Counted from the stretch's first letter, positions 45,557 through 54,073 are shown. The stretch is DNA of 64,000 nt from Actinopolymorpha alba DSM 45243 (GCF_000373925.1 NZ_KB892790.1:112804-176803), one strand, 5' to 3'. A program made the numbers and translations. The notes: generated by a model not told the origin, from the sequence alone.

Positions 45557-45623
45557 CGGGATCGGCATGCGGAAGTAGGTCAGTCGTACGGCCCTGACAG
45601 CGCGAGCCTGGAGTCAACGGGGT

Positions 45624-45664
45624 TGAGAGGTCACGCGGATGGGAGCGCGTCCCGCGACCTCTCA
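45624..45664. terminator. Palindrome between convergent genes, arm contains the purC stop
   Basis: TGAGAGGT (45624-45631) and CGCGG (45634-45638) pair with CCGCG (45652-45656) and ACCTCTCA (45657-45664), giving 13 bp with a 2-nt bulge. The purC stop (45662-45664) lies in the right arm. Likely terminator for both purC and the fusion gene. Confidence 0.65.
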
Positions 45665-46522
45665 GCTCCAGCGCTCGCCGGTCAGGAGTTCGTACGCCTC
45701 GACGTAGCGTGCCCGGGTCGCCTCGACGATCTCCGGAGGAATTTCCGGAGCGGGTGGCTTCTTGTCCCATCCGGTCGAGGTGGCCCAGTCCCGGACGAAC
45801 TGCTTGTCGTACGACCCCTGCGGCCGGCCGGGCTCCCAGGAGTCCGCCGCCCAGAACCTCGACGAGTCCGGTGTGAGCACCTCGTCGGCGAGCACGAGCG
45901 TGCCATCAGGCGCGAAACCCACCTCGATCTTGGTGTCGGCGATGATGATCCCGCGGTCGGCCGCCAGCTCGGCTCCGCGCCGGTAGACCGCCAGGGTGAG
46001 CTGGCGCAGCTCCTCGGCGGTCGCCGGGCCGACCTTGAGCGCCACCTCGTCATACGTCATCGGGGTGTCGTGCTCCCCGACGGGCGCCTTGGTGGTGGGG
46101 GTGAAGATGGGTTCGGGCAGCTTTGACCCGTCGACCAGGCCGGGCGGGAGCGGGACACCGCAGACCGTGCCGGTCGCGGCGTAGTCCGCGAGTCCGGATC
46201 CGGTGAGGTAGCCGCGGGCGACGCACTCGACCGGCACCATCTCCAGCCGGCGGCAGCGGATCGCGCGGCCCGCGAACTCCGGGGGCACCTCGGTGCTGGA
46301 GATCACGTGGTGCGGCACCAGGTCGGCCAGCTGCTCGAACCACCACAGCGAAAGCGCCGTCAGGATCCGCCCCTTGTCGGGGATCGGCGTGGGGAGTACG
46401 ACGTCGTACACCGAGATCCGGTCGGAGGCGACCAGGATCAGGTCGTCGCCGTCCTGGTAGATGTCGCGGACCTTGCCGGAGTAGACGTGCTGGGGACCGG
46501 ATGGCAAGGCGGACTCGCTCAT
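45662..46522 (-). CDS. purC: SAICAR synthase (phosphoribosylaminoimidazole-succinocarboxamide synthase)
   Basis: Joins CAIR and aspartate with ATP to form SAICAR. 286 residues. HVYSGKVRDIYQDGDDLILV, ASDRISVYDVVLPTPIPDKG (the SDR motif region), LEMVPVECVARGYLTGSGLA, IFTPTTKAPVGEHDTPMTYD and IIIADTKIEVGFAPDGTLVL are family blocks. ATG 46522 (MSESALPSG) is the expected start. A hairpin covers the start codon region (46521-46551: ATGCGCG pairs with CGCGCAT), which could affect initiation. Confidence 0.96.
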   Translation of the reverse strand: MSESALPSGPQHVYSGKVRDIYQDGDDLILVASDRISVYDVVLPTPIPDKGRILTALSLWWFEQLADLVPHHVISSTEVPPEFAGRAIRCRRLEMVPVECVARGYLTGSGLADYAATGTVCGVPLPPGLVDGSKLPEPIFTPTTKAPVGEHDTPMTYDEVALKVGPATAEELRQLTLAVYRRGAELAADRGIIIADTKIEVGFAPDGTLVLADEVLTPDSSRFWAADSWEPGRPQGSYDKQFVRDWATSTGWDKKPPAPEIPPEIVEATRARYVEAYELLTGERWS

Positions 46523-46551
46523 GCGCGTCCCCGCTTCGCTCCGGGCGCGCA
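46521..46551. repeat. Inverted repeat at the purC start
   Basis: ATGCGCG (46521-46527) and CGCGCAT (46545-46551) pair exactly around 17 nt. One arm covers the purC start codon, so the transcript could fold over it. Regulatory meaning unproven. Confidence 0.4.
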
Positions 46552-46567
46552 TGAGGCACCAATAGCA

Positions 46568-46603
46568 CTGCGCTGAATGATTCGCTCGCGGCGCTCGCTC
46601 ATG
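46568..46603. repeat. Dispersed repeat GCGCTG-TGAATGA-TCGCTCGC, copy 1
   Basis: CTGCGCTGAATGATTCGCTC followed by GCGGCGCTCGCTCATG. A close relative occurs at 63788-63818 beside the transposase fragment. Intergenic, upstream of purC. Confidence 0.45.
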
Positions 46604-46669
46604 TTCCGATCCTCCCAGAGCCGCCGAATGGGCCCGCCGGCTGGAGTGCTGGTTGAGGGTGCCGGCCGC

Positions 46670-47422
46670 TTACCGCCCGTCGCGTGGTCCGAACGTCTCC
46701 AGGGCGTCGGCGTCGCTGGCCCGCGCCCGAATGAAGTAGTCGGCCCATTCCGCCGCGTCGGGATAGCCCGATTCGGCCGCGATGCGCGCGCAGGCGGTGT
46801 CGGCGTCGAACGTCGCACACCGCAGGGTCACTCCGCCTCCGAGCAGCGCCCAGTGCGCGCCCGCCCGGCCGTAGGGCATCCCGACGCTGCCGGGATTGAC
46901 CACCAGCCGGGTGTGCGCGAGCCGGACGTACGGCATGTGGGTGTGCCCGCAGACCACGGTGCGGACCGCGGGTTCGAGTCCGGTGAACACCTCAGCCCAG
47001 CGGTCGAGGCGGGAGTCGACGAGGACGACCTCCTCGTCGTCGCGGGGCGTCGCGTGACAGAACACCACTGGTCCAAGGCCCGCCACCTCCAGCGTGACCG
47101 AGGTGGGCAGGCTGTCGAGCAGCTCCAGCTGGTCGGGTCGAAGCTCGCCGGCGGCCCACGTGGCGATGGCGTCGGGGGTGGAGATCACCCCGGTCCGGGC
47201 GTACTCCACCAGCTCCCGGTCAGCGTTCCCGCGTACCCACACGACCCGGTCACCCAGGCTGGTCAGGAGGTCGAGCACCTCGACGGGCTGCGGGCCGGCC
47301 GCGATGTCGCCTGTCAGGACCACCCGGTCGGCCGCGCGGACGTCGGGCTCGGCCAGGACCGCCTCCAGTGCCGGGAGTACGCCGTGGATGTCGGAGAGGA
47401 CCGCGACCTTCGGTATCGCCAT
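46670..47422 (-). CDS. Metallophosphoesterase (YfcE/DUF2851-type phosphodiesterase fold)
   Basis: A 250-residue calcineurin-like phosphoesterase. The five metal blocks are visible: KVAVLSDIHGVLPALEAVL (D-x-H), RVVLTGDIAAGPQPVEVL (GD), VVWVRGNADRELVEYA (GN), VVFCHATPRDDEEVV (H) and VVCGHTHMPYVRLAHTRLVV (GHTH). After NPGSVGMPYGRAGAHW, a typical family end, there is a helical tail. ATG 47422 is used; ATG 47431 is close. It lies upstream of purC on the same strand. Cyclic-nucleotide or nucleotide phosphodiesters are possible substrates; unknown. Confidence 0.88.
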   Translation of the reverse strand: MAIPKVAVLSDIHGVLPALEAVLAEPDVRAADRVVLTGDIAAGPQPVEVLDLLTSLGDRVVWVRGNADRELVEYARTGVISTPDAIATWAAGELRPDQLELLDSLPTSVTLEVAGLGPVVFCHATPRDDEEVVLVDSRLDRWAEVFTGLEPAVRTVVCGHTHMPYVRLAHTRLVVNPGSVGMPYGRAGAHWALLGGGVTLRCATFDADTACARIAAESGYPDAAEWADYFIRARASDADALETFGPRDGR

Positions 47423-47502
47423 ACGGCGCATCCTGCCGGTCGGACCGGCCTCGGTGCGCGTGCGTTCGCCGTGGGCCGAACGCCCGGCACGCCGAACGCC
47501 GG

Positions 47503-48957
47503 TCACGCCATCGCGTCGCGCCAGGCGTCGTGCTCGGCGGTCAGCCGCGCCACCACGTCGGGGTGCAGCGCCGCGAGGTTCTCCGTCTCGCCGATATCGC
47601 GACGAAGGTCGGTGAGGCGCAGGCCGGCACCGATGTCGGTGTGTTCGGTACGCCGGAGCGCCTCGGCGTGCGCGCCGTCCTCGGCATGGTGCAGCTTCCA
47701 GTCGCCGGACCGGATGGCCCACTGGAAACCGCAGTCCCAGTGGAGGGTGCGCTCCCGCTGCGGCTGCTCGTGCGGCTGCCCCACCGGCTGGTCGGCGCCG
47801 CGGAGTGCGTCGAGTTGGTCGATGCCGTCTGAATGCGCCCACTGGTCAGGAGAGGCGCCGGCGGCGGAAAGCAGTGTCGGATAGAGGTCGAGCGTGCTGA
47901 CCAACCCGTCGAGGGTGCGCCCACCGGCAACGTCGCCGCCCGGCCAACGCACCAGGTAGGGAACCCGGATACCGCCCTCCCACAAGGTGTATTTCGTACC
48001 CCGCAAGGGCGTGTTGACACCGAAGTTGCAGGTGGAGCCACCGTTGTCGGTTGTGTAGACGATGATCGTGTCGCCGGTGAGGTCGCGCCGCTCGAGTTCG
48101 TCAAGGAGCAGGCCGATCTGGGCGTCCATGAGTTCCAGCTGCGCAAGATAGTAGGCGCGGCCATCCGGCAGGTGTGGTGAGATCGCGCCGTCGTACCAAT
48201 CCACGTAGTCCGACACGCCGGGATCCCAGTCGGGGAACCTCGCCAACCCGCGCTTGACAAGCTCCTCCTCCGGCAGCTGGAAGCAGAAGTTGTGTACGGC
48301 GTTGAACGCCAGCATGAGAAAGAACGGCTCATCCTCGTGCCTGGCAACGAAATCCCGGGCCCGGACGCCCAGCTCCTCGGTCAGAAACCCTTCGAGCGCA
48401 CACTCTTCGTCGCCGTCAAGGAGGGGTTGCACCGCCATCCGCCAGGAGGCTTCGGGGCCGTACTCGTCCGCCGCGGCTTGAGAATGCCGCAGGTAGTTGA
48501 GCCGGCCCATCTGCTGACCGGCCAGCCCGTAATAGCTTTCGGCGAACCCGTGGTGGGGCGGGCAGGCGCGATCGCCGCGGCGTTCCTTGCCGTAGTGCAC
48601 CTTGCCGAGATATCCGGTGGCATAGCCGAGATCGCTGAACCGCTCCGCCAGTGAGGGCAGGTGATCGGGGAAGGCGCTGGTGTCAAACCACCGGGCACCC
48701 CACCGCTGCTGGTACTGACCGCCGATCAGACCCGCGCGTGACGGGCTACAGATCGGTGCGGTGACGTAGGCGTTCGTGCACGTCACTCCCGTTGCGGCCA
48801 GCCGGTCGAGCCCCGGCGTGCGAACGGCCGGATCGATGCCGAGCGCCCCACGGTCGGTGTACCCATGATCGTCGGAAACGATGAGTACGACGTTCGGCCG
48901 CCTCGCCCGGCTCGGTGCGTGCGTTGTCGCCGCCTGTGTGCTCGACCGCGTTGCCAT
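47503..48957 (-). CDS. Type I sulfatase (arylsulfatase family)
   Basis: A 484-residue sulfatase. PNVVLIVSDDHGYTDRGALG carries the metal-binding aspartates. The modified residue is Cys70 in APICSPSRAGLIGGQYQQRW (C-x-P-S-R, target for formylglycine formation). GYLGKVHYGKERRGDRACPP (Lys/His) and DTIIVYTTDNGGSTCNFGVN with LRGTKYTLWEGGIRVPYLVR complete the active site. No signal peptide is seen, so it may be cytosolic and act on sulfated substrates after uptake. ATG 48957 or 48966. It needs a formylglycine-generating enzyme; the FGE-like protein in this window lacks the usual Cys pair, so a different one is expected. Confidence 0.9.
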   Translation of the reverse strand: MATRSSTQAATTHAPSRARRPNVVLIVSDDHGYTDRGALGIDPAVRTPGLDRLAATGVTCTNAYVTAPICSPSRAGLIGGQYQQRWGARWFDTSAFPDHLPSLAERFSDLGYATGYLGKVHYGKERRGDRACPPHHGFAESYYGLAGQQMGRLNYLRHSQAAADEYGPEASWRMAVQPLLDGDEECALEGFLTEELGVRARDFVARHEDEPFFLMLAFNAVHNFCFQLPEEELVKRGLARFPDWDPGVSDYVDWYDGAISPHLPDGRAYYLAQLELMDAQIGLLLDELERRDLTGDTIIVYTTDNGGSTCNFGVNTPLRGTKYTLWEGGIRVPYLVRWPGGDVAGGRTLDGLVSTLDLYPTLLSAAGASPDQWAHSDGIDQLDALRGADQPVGQPHEQPQRERTLHWDCGFQWAIRSGDWKLHHAEDGAHAEALRRTEHTDIGAGLRLTDLRRDIGETENLAALHPDVVARLTAEHDAWRDAMA

Positions 48958-49008
48958 GGCCTCCATCCTCGTGGATGGGCGGCGCGCGGGTCGGCTAGCG
49001 TCCGCGAC

Positions 49009-49440
49009 ATGACCGCACCCGGACGCCCCGGCCCCGAGCCCGCTGAACTCCACGGCCAGCTTCACCACGTCGAGCTGTGGGTGTCGGACCTCGCGGCGAC
49101 GAAGCGGAGCCTGGGTTGGTTGTTGGGCCAGCTCGGCTACGAGGTCTTCCAGGACTGGCCGGCGGGCCGCAGCTGGCGGCTCGGTCCGACGTACGTCGTG
49201 GCCGAGCAGTCGCCCGCCCTCCTGCCCGGCGGCCACGATCGGCTGCGCGCCGGGCTCAACCACCTGGCCTTCCACGTCGCGGGTTGGGACCAGGTGGATC
49301 GGCTGGTGAAGGAGTCTCCTGAGCACGGGTGGGCGCTGATGTTCGCGGATCGGCACCCGTTCGCGGGTGGTGAGGCGCACTACGCCGCGTACCTCGAAGA
49401 CAGCCAGGGGTTCGAAGTCGAGCTGGTGGCAGTCGACTGA
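49009..49440 (+). CDS. VOC/glyoxalase-family protein
   Basis: A 143-residue vicinal-oxygen-chelate protein (two beta-alpha-beta-beta-beta units). LHHVELWVSDLAATKRSLGW gives the first metal His, the strand LNHLAFHVAGWDQVDRLVKE the second, and YLEDSQGFEVELVAVD the final Glu region. ATG 49009. It is divergent from the sulfatase and convergent with the sigma-factor gene. The exact reaction (isomerase, dioxygenase or resistance binding protein) cannot be told. Confidence 0.83.
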   Translation: MTAPGRPGPEPAELHGQLHHVELWVSDLAATKRSLGWLLGQLGYEVFQDWPAGRSWRLGPTYVVAEQSPALLPGGHDRLRAGLNHLAFHVAGWDQVDRLVKESPEHGWALMFADRHPFAGGEAHYAAYLEDSQGFEVELVAVD

Positions 49441-49482
49441 ACCCGTGAGCCGCTCGGGTCGTAGCCACCGGATCCGGCGGCC

Positions 49483-50538
49483 CTAGGGCGCCAACTCCGT
49501 TAGGCGTCGCTCGAGGAAGCGCCGTTCCGCACCGTCGTCGGTGAGCTCCCTCGCACGCCGATAGGCGTCGCGCGCCTCATCGGTCCTCCCGAGGCGCCGC
49601 AGGAGCTCGGCTCTGGTCGAGTGGAGGTAGCGGAAGTCGTCGAGGCCGAGTCCGTCCGCGATCCGCAGCCCGGCCGCCGGCCCCTCGGTCTCGGCGATGG
49701 CGATGGCACGGTTCAGCTCGACGACGGGCGAGGCGGTCAGGCGGGCGAGCTCCCCGTACAGCGCGGCGATCTGCTCGGTGCTCCACCGTGACCGGTCCTG
49801 ATCGCCCAGCAGCACGATCTCGCCGTCGCGGAACCGCGACTCACGGCGGGAGTCGTGCAACAGCATCATCGCCAGCAGCCCGCGAACCTCGGGGTCGTCG
49901 GGAATGAGTTCGGTGAGGGCCCGACCCAACCAGATCGCCTCGGCCGCCAACTCCTCACGCCCGCCGTAGCCCTCGTTGAAGATCAGGTACACGACGGCGA
50001 GCACGGCGTCCAGACGTTCGCGGAGCAGATGAGCCGGCGGCACCCGAAACGGGATCCGGGCCGCTTTGATCTTGCGCTTGGCACGCACCAGCCGCTGCGC
50101 CATCGTGGGCTCCGGTACCAGGAACGCCCGGGCGATCTCGCCGGTCGTCAGCCCGCCGAGGGCACGCAGGGTGAGCGCAACCTGCGCCTCGACCGCGAGC
50201 GCCGGATGACAGCAGGTGAAGATGAGCTCCAGGCGCTCATCCGGAAAAGTCGGCGCGGCCATCGACACCTCATCACGGTCCGGCACCGCAAGCGAGCCGA
50301 GCTTCGAGGTGAGAGCCCGGTCCCGACGGATGCGGTCTACGGCGCGGTTGCGAGCCGTCCTCATAAGCCAGGCGTGCGGGTTGATCGGCACGCCGTCGCG
50401 TGGCCAGCGGTCGGCGGCGATGGCGAACGCTTCCTGGGCGGCTTCTTCGGCGAGATCGAAGTCGCCGAGGAAGCCGATCAGGGTGGCAACGAGGCGGCCC
50501 CATTCCTCGCGGAAGACCTGATCGAGTGTCGTTACCAA
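49483..50538 (-). CDS. ECF42-type sigma factor with C-terminal TPR-like extension
   Basis: A 351-residue sigma factor. Region 2: [20 protein letters not shown] with [20 protein letters not shown]. Region 4: [20 protein letters not shown] followed by [20 protein letters not shown]. The long C-terminal part (about 190-351, [40 protein letters not shown]) is the ECF42 signature domain (DUF6596), which replaces a separate anti-sigma factor. TTG 50538 overlaps the stop of the upstream DGPF/YCII gene by 7 nt, which indicates translational coupling. ECF42 with DGPF partners is a described pairing; the signal is unknown. Confidence 0.92.
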   Translation of the reverse strand: MVTTLDQVFREEWGRLVATLIGFLGDFDLAEEAAQEAFAIAADRWPRDGVPINPHAWLMRTARNRAVDRIRRDRALTSKLGSLAVPDRDEVSMAAPTFPDERLELIFTCCHPALAVEAQVALTLRALGGLTTGEIARAFLVPEPTMAQRLVRAKRKIKAARIPFRVPPAHLLRERLDAVLAVVYLIFNEGYGGREELAAEAIWLGRALTELIPDDPEVRGLLAMMLLHDSRRESRFRDGEIVLLGDQDRSRWSTEQIAALYGELARLTASPVVELNRAIAIAETEGPAAGLRIADGLGLDDFRYLHSTRAELLRRLGRTDEARDAYRRARELTDDGAERRFLERRLTELAP

Positions 50539-50879
50539 TACACCTCCGAGGGGCGGATCTCGACGGCCCCGCCGTAGCGAGCTGCTGGGACACGGGCGGC
50601 CACCTCGATCGCCGCATCCAGGTCGTCGGCCTCCAGGATGAACAAGCCGCCCACGGCCTCCTTCATACCGACGAACGGGCCGTCGGTTGTCAGGGTCCTA
50701 CCACCCTCGACGCGGACCGTGGTCGCGTTCTGGGGCTGTCCCATCGGAGGGACGGGAGTGACGCCCGGCGTCTGATTGATCCCTTGGTAGTCGGCATAGA
50801 CCTGCTTCTGCTCCCCCTCAGGAAGCGCGGCCTGCCGCTCGAGCGCGTCGCCTTGGTAGATCAGCATGACGTACTTCAT
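50532..50879 (-). CDS. YCII/DGPF-domain protein (partner of the ECF42 sigma factor)
   Basis: A 115-residue YCII-like (DGPF) protein starting [20 protein letters not shown]. The DGPF signature is [20 protein letters not shown]. The end [16 protein letters not shown] is typical. ATG 50879 has GAGGAG at 6 nt; ATG 50885 is too close to that site. The 3' end overlaps the sigma gene. YCII proteins are ferredoxin-like dimers, and in ECF42 clusters they are the usual sigma-dependent target. Confidence 0.92.
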   Translation of the reverse strand: MKYVMLIYQGDALERQAALPEGEQKQVYADYQGINQTPGVTPVPPMGQPQNATTVRVEGGRTLTTDGPFVGMKEAVGGLFILEADDLDAAIEVAARVPAARYGGAVEIRPSEVYW

Positions 50880-51070
50880 CACCATCTCCTCGTTCCAGAT
50901 CGGTCGCAGTAAGACGAACGGCGAGCCCAGAAATCGACAAGTCGACACCAGAATCACCTGGCAACTCCTGAGCGGTGCCAGTCATGCGATCCACGATCTG
51001 CTCCCCTCCGACACGCGGCACGGGGCTAAGACTCGGCCCCTGAAACACCGAACACGTTTAGCAACATGCT

Positions 51071-52510
51071 CTAGAGGATCTCTCCGGGGCGGTACGCCGC
51101 CGCTTCCGGATAACGCTCGACGATCTCCTCCACCTGGCGTACGACCTCGGCCACCTGCGCGACCGCCGCGCCGGTGAAGGACAGCGGCTCCGACACCAGC
51201 GCGTCCAGGTCATCGTGGCTCAACCCGAGCCGCTCGTCGGCGGCGAGCCGGTCGAAGAGGTCGTTGCGCTCGGCACCCTTCTCGCGCATGGCCAGCGCGA
51301 CCGCCACCGCGTTCTCCTTGATGACCTCGTGCGCGGTCTCCCGACCGACACCGCGCCTGACCGCGGCCATCAGAATCTTCGTCGTCGCGAGGAACGGGAG
51401 GTAGCGCTCGAGTTCGCGGTTGATAACCGCCGGGAAGGCGCCGAACTCATCCAGCACGGTGAGGAACGTCTGGAAGAGCCCGTCGGCGGCGAAGAACGCG
51501 TCAGGCAGCGCGACCCGGCGTACCACCGAACACGAGACGTCGCCCTCATTCCACTGGTCGCCGGCAAGCTCGCCCATCATGGACAGGTAGCCGCGCAGGA
51601 TCACGGCGAGGCCGTTCACGCGTTCACAGGAACGGGTGTTCATCTTGTGCGGCATCGCCGACGAGCCGACCTGCCCAGGCTGGAATCCCTCAGTGACAAG
51701 CTCGTTCCCGGCCATCAGGCGGATCGTCGTCGCGAAGCTGGACGGGGCCGCCGCGGTCTGCGCGAGCGCCGCGACGACATCGAAGTCGAGCGACCGTGGA
51801 TAGACCTGACCGACACTCGCCAGGACGCGGGTGAAGCCGAGATGCTGGGCGACCCGGCGTTCGAGCTCGGCGAGCTTGGCCGGATCGCCGTCGAGCAGGT
51901 CAAGCTGATCCTGCGCGGTGCCGACCGGCCCCTTGATCCCGCGCAGCGGGTAGCGGGCCAGCAGGTCTTCGAGGCGTTGCAGAGCGATCATGAGCTCATC
52001 AGCGGCCGAGGCGAACCGCTTGCCCAGCGTCGTCGCCTGCGCCGCGACGTTGTGGCTACGGCCAGCCATGACGAGGTCGGAGTACTCCACGGCGCGGCCC
52101 GCCAGCCGGACCAACGTGGCGACCACTCGATCACGGATCAGCTCGAGCGACGCCCGGATCTGCAGCTGCTCGACGTTCTCGGTGAGGTCGCGGCTGGTCA
52201 TACCCTTGTGGATGTGCTCATAGCCGGCGAGGGCACAGAACTCCTCGATCCGGGCTTTCACGTCGTGCCGGGTGACCCGTTCACGCTCGCGGATCGAGGC
52301 CAGATCCACCTGGTCGACGACGCGTTCGTACGCCTCGATCACGCCGTCGGGCACCTCGACGCCAAGATCACGTTGGGCCTTGAGGACCGCGATCCAGAGC
52401 CGGCGTTCGAGAACGATCTTGTGCGCGGGTGACCAGAGCTCGACCAGGGCCGCGGACGCGTACCGCGCGGCGAGGACATCGGGAATCAGAGGCTGCGACA
52501 CGCCCCTCAT
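51071..52510 (-). CDS. purB: Adenylosuccinate lyase
   Basis: Cleaves SAICAR to AICAR and adenylosuccinate to AMP, in each case with loss of fumarate. 479 residues. RHDVKARIEEFCALAGYEHI, HKGMTSRDLTENVEQLQIRA (catalytic His/Thr region), AGRSHNVAAQATTLGKRFAS, PVGTAQDQLDLLDGDPAKLA and the signature loop GQVGSSAMPHKMNTRSCERV with catalytic Ser are intact. ATG 52510 is used; GTG 52501 is 3 codons in. It is not adjacent to other pur genes. A hairpin (52567-52610) precedes it. Confidence 0.95.
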   Translation of the reverse strand: MRGVSQPLIPDVLAARYASAALVELWSPAHKIVLERRLWIAVLKAQRDLGVEVPDGVIEAYERVVDQVDLASIRERERVTRHDVKARIEEFCALAGYEHIHKGMTSRDLTENVEQLQIRASLELIRDRVVATLVRLAGRAVEYSDLVMAGRSHNVAAQATTLGKRFASAADELMIALQRLEDLLARYPLRGIKGPVGTAQDQLDLLDGDPAKLAELERRVAQHLGFTRVLASVGQVYPRSLDFDVVAALAQTAAAPSSFATTIRLMAGNELVTEGFQPGQVGSSAMPHKMNTRSCERVNGLAVILRGYLSMMGELAGDQWNEGDVSCSVVRRVALPDAFFAADGLFQTFLTVLDEFGAFPAVINRELERYLPFLATTKILMAAVRRGVGRETAHEVIKENAVAVALAMREKGAERNDLFDRLAADERLGLSHDDLDALVSEPLSFTGAAVAQVAEVVRQVEEIVERYPEAAAYRPGEIL

Positions 52511-52566
52511 TCTCTCGTGACGTCGCAACCCTCCGATCGCCCGGGTGACGGACGCACGGATGCGGG

Positions 52567-52610
52567 TTGTTGGAGGACTGTCGGCTTCTTTGCCGAAGTT
52601 CCTCCAACAA
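52567..52610 (-). terminator. Hairpin with GTCGGCTTCTnnGCCGA loop, copy 1
   Basis: TTGTTGGAGGA (52567-52577) and TCCTCCAACAA (52600-52610) pair exactly over 11 nt; the loop CTGTCGGCTTCTTTGCCGAAG forms an inner CGGC/GCCG stem. It lies between the NUDIX stop and purB start on the minus strand. A near-identical loop occurs at 54024-54073. Confidence 0.65.
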
Positions 52611-52624
52611 GTGGCGACGACCTC

Positions 52625-53113
52625 TTAGGAGACCTGGAAGCGGCCGGTCTCCTGGAATGCCTTCCAGAGCCCGAGCGTCTCGTCGACATGATCATGACGG
52701 TCCTCGGGAAGGTCGGCGAAGAACGCCACCTCCAGGGCCTCACCGTCAACCGGCCGCGGCGAACCCGACCAGCGGTGGGCGACGAAGCAGATCGCGAACG
52801 AGTGGACCTGATCCCCGTTGGGGTAGGTCACCGAGGACAGGTCAGGATGGGAGACGCAGCCGAACGCCTCGAGATCGGCGGGGTCGGCGCGCAGCCCGGT
52901 CTCCTCCTCGAGTTCACTGACCGCTGTCAGCGCGAAGGTCGAGCCTGGCTCGGCGCTGCCGGCCGGTAGGCCCCATCGGCCGGTGTCGCTTCGCCGGATG
53001 AGTAGGAGCCGATCGTCACGGTCAAAGGCCAGGACCTGCGCGGCGGGCACCACCACGAGGTCGGTGCCGATCTTCTGTCGCAGCCGCCAGAGGTACGACC
53101 CTTCGAATCCCAT
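52625..53113 (-). CDS. NUDIX hydrolase
   Basis: A 162-residue NUDIX protein. DLVVVPAAQVLAFDRDDRLL and LIRRSDTGRWGLPAGSAEPG lead into the Nudix box GSAEPGSTFALTAVSELEEE with TGL. Compared with G-x5-E-x7-REUXEEXGU, the first Glu is Ser and the Arg is Ser, but the catalytic EExGL end is present. SVTYPNGDQVHSFAICFVAH follows. ATG 53113 (MGFEGSYLWRLRQKIG). It may hydrolyse nucleoside diphosphate derivatives; weak box residues leave substrate and activity uncertain. Divergent from the LLM oxidoreductase gene. Confidence 0.85.
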   Translation of the reverse strand: MGFEGSYLWRLRQKIGTDLVVVPAAQVLAFDRDDRLLLIRRSDTGRWGLPAGSAEPGSTFALTAVSELEEETGLRADPADLEAFGCVSHPDLSSVTYPNGDQVHSFAICFVAHRWSGSPRPVDGEALEVAFFADLPEDRHDHVDETLGLWKAFQETGRFQVS

Positions 53114-53207
53114 GACTCTCCTGTCTGCGGAACGGGTTTGTCGGGTTACTCCAGGCCTCGCGGGCCGGGCCGCGATCGACTTGCCTGGGGTCCATAGGCT
53201 TCCAGGC

Positions 53208-53996
53208 ATGACCAAACTTGTACGCGTCGGTGTTCAGATCCAGCCTCAGCACGCCGACTACGCCCAGATCCGCGACGCCGTCGCGCGCGCGGAGGACGCG
53301 GGCGTCGACGTCGTCTACAACTGGGACCACTTCTTCCCGCTGTACGGCGAGCCGGACGGCAAGCACTTCGAGTGTTGGACGATGCTCGGCGCCTGGGCCG
53401 AGGCCACTTCCCGGGTGGAGATCGGCGCCCTTGTGACGTGCAACAGCTACCGCAACCCTGACTTGCTCGCCGATATGGCACGTACGGTCGACCACATCAG
53501 CAACGGCCGACTGATTCTCGGGATCGGCTCCGGGTGGTTCGAACGCGACTACACCGAGTACGGCTACGAGTTCGGTACCGCGGGCGGCCGGCTCGACAAC
53601 CTGTCCGAGGCCCTGCCGCGCATCACGCAGCGCTGGAAGAAGCTCAACCCCGCTCCCACCCGCGACATCCCGATTCTCATCGGCGGTGGCGGCGAGCGTA
53701 AGACGCTGCGTTACACCGCGGAGTACGCCCACATCTGGCACGGCTTCGGCGACCCCGAAACCCTGAGCCACAAGCGCGACGTCCTCGACAAGTGGTGCCA
53801 CGAGATCGGCCGCGACCCGGCCGAGATCGAGCGGTCCGCGGGCGCCGACGGGGACCCCGAGGAGGTGGCCGCCAAGCTGCTGGCCGCGGGGATCACGCAG
53901 TTCACCTTCGGCCTCAACGGCCCTGACTACGACCTCAGCGTGGTCAAGAAGTGGGTCGCCTGGCGCGACCAGTACAACGCCGCCGCCGCATCCTGA
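53208..53996 (+). CDS. LLM-class F420-dependent oxidoreductase
   Basis: A 262-residue luciferase-like TIM-barrel protein of the actinobacterial F420-dependent group. VRVGVQIQPQHADYAQIRDA, DVVYNWDHFFPLYGEPDGKH (the conserved W-DHF-P turn), IGALVTCNSYRNPDLLADMA, ISNGRLILGIGSGWFERDYT and IPILIGGGGERKTLRYTAEY are the family blocks. ATG 53208. The cofactor F420 assignment rests on similarity to the actinobacterial subgroup, not on a decisive residue. Substrate unknown. Ends before a large hairpin (54024-54073). Confidence 0.88.
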   Translation: MTKLVRVGVQIQPQHADYAQIRDAVARAEDAGVDVVYNWDHFFPLYGEPDGKHFECWTMLGAWAEATSRVEIGALVTCNSYRNPDLLADMARTVDHISNGRLILGIGSGWFERDYTEYGYEFGTAGGRLDNLSEALPRITQRWKKLNPAPTRDIPILIGGGGERKTLRYTAEYAHIWHGFGDPETLSHKRDVLDKWCHEIGRDPAEIERSAGADGDPEEVAAKLLAAGITQFTFGLNGPDYDLSVVKKWVAWRDQYNAAAAS

Positions 53997-54023
53997 GCGC
54001 CGGATCTGAGTGAAGCGGTAGCT

Positions 54024-54073
54024 GACTTGGCGGAGGTGTGTCGGCTTCTAGGCCGAGACTCCTCCGCCAAGTC
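54024..54073. terminator. Hairpin with GTCGGCTTCTnnGCCGA loop, copy 2, between convergent genes
   Basis: GACTTGGCGGAGG (54024-54036) and CCTCCGCCAAGTC (54061-54073) are exact 13-nt complements; the loop TGTGTCGGCTTCTAGGCCGA has an inner stem like that at 52567. It separates the LLM gene (plus) and the membrane-protein gene (minus). Probable bidirectional terminator. Confidence 0.7.

Noticed and set aside
46670..47842. 390-residue version of the phosphoesterase
   Set aside because: The added N-terminus runs antisense-like through the sulfatase end and is Arg-rich; the family begins at MAIPKV.
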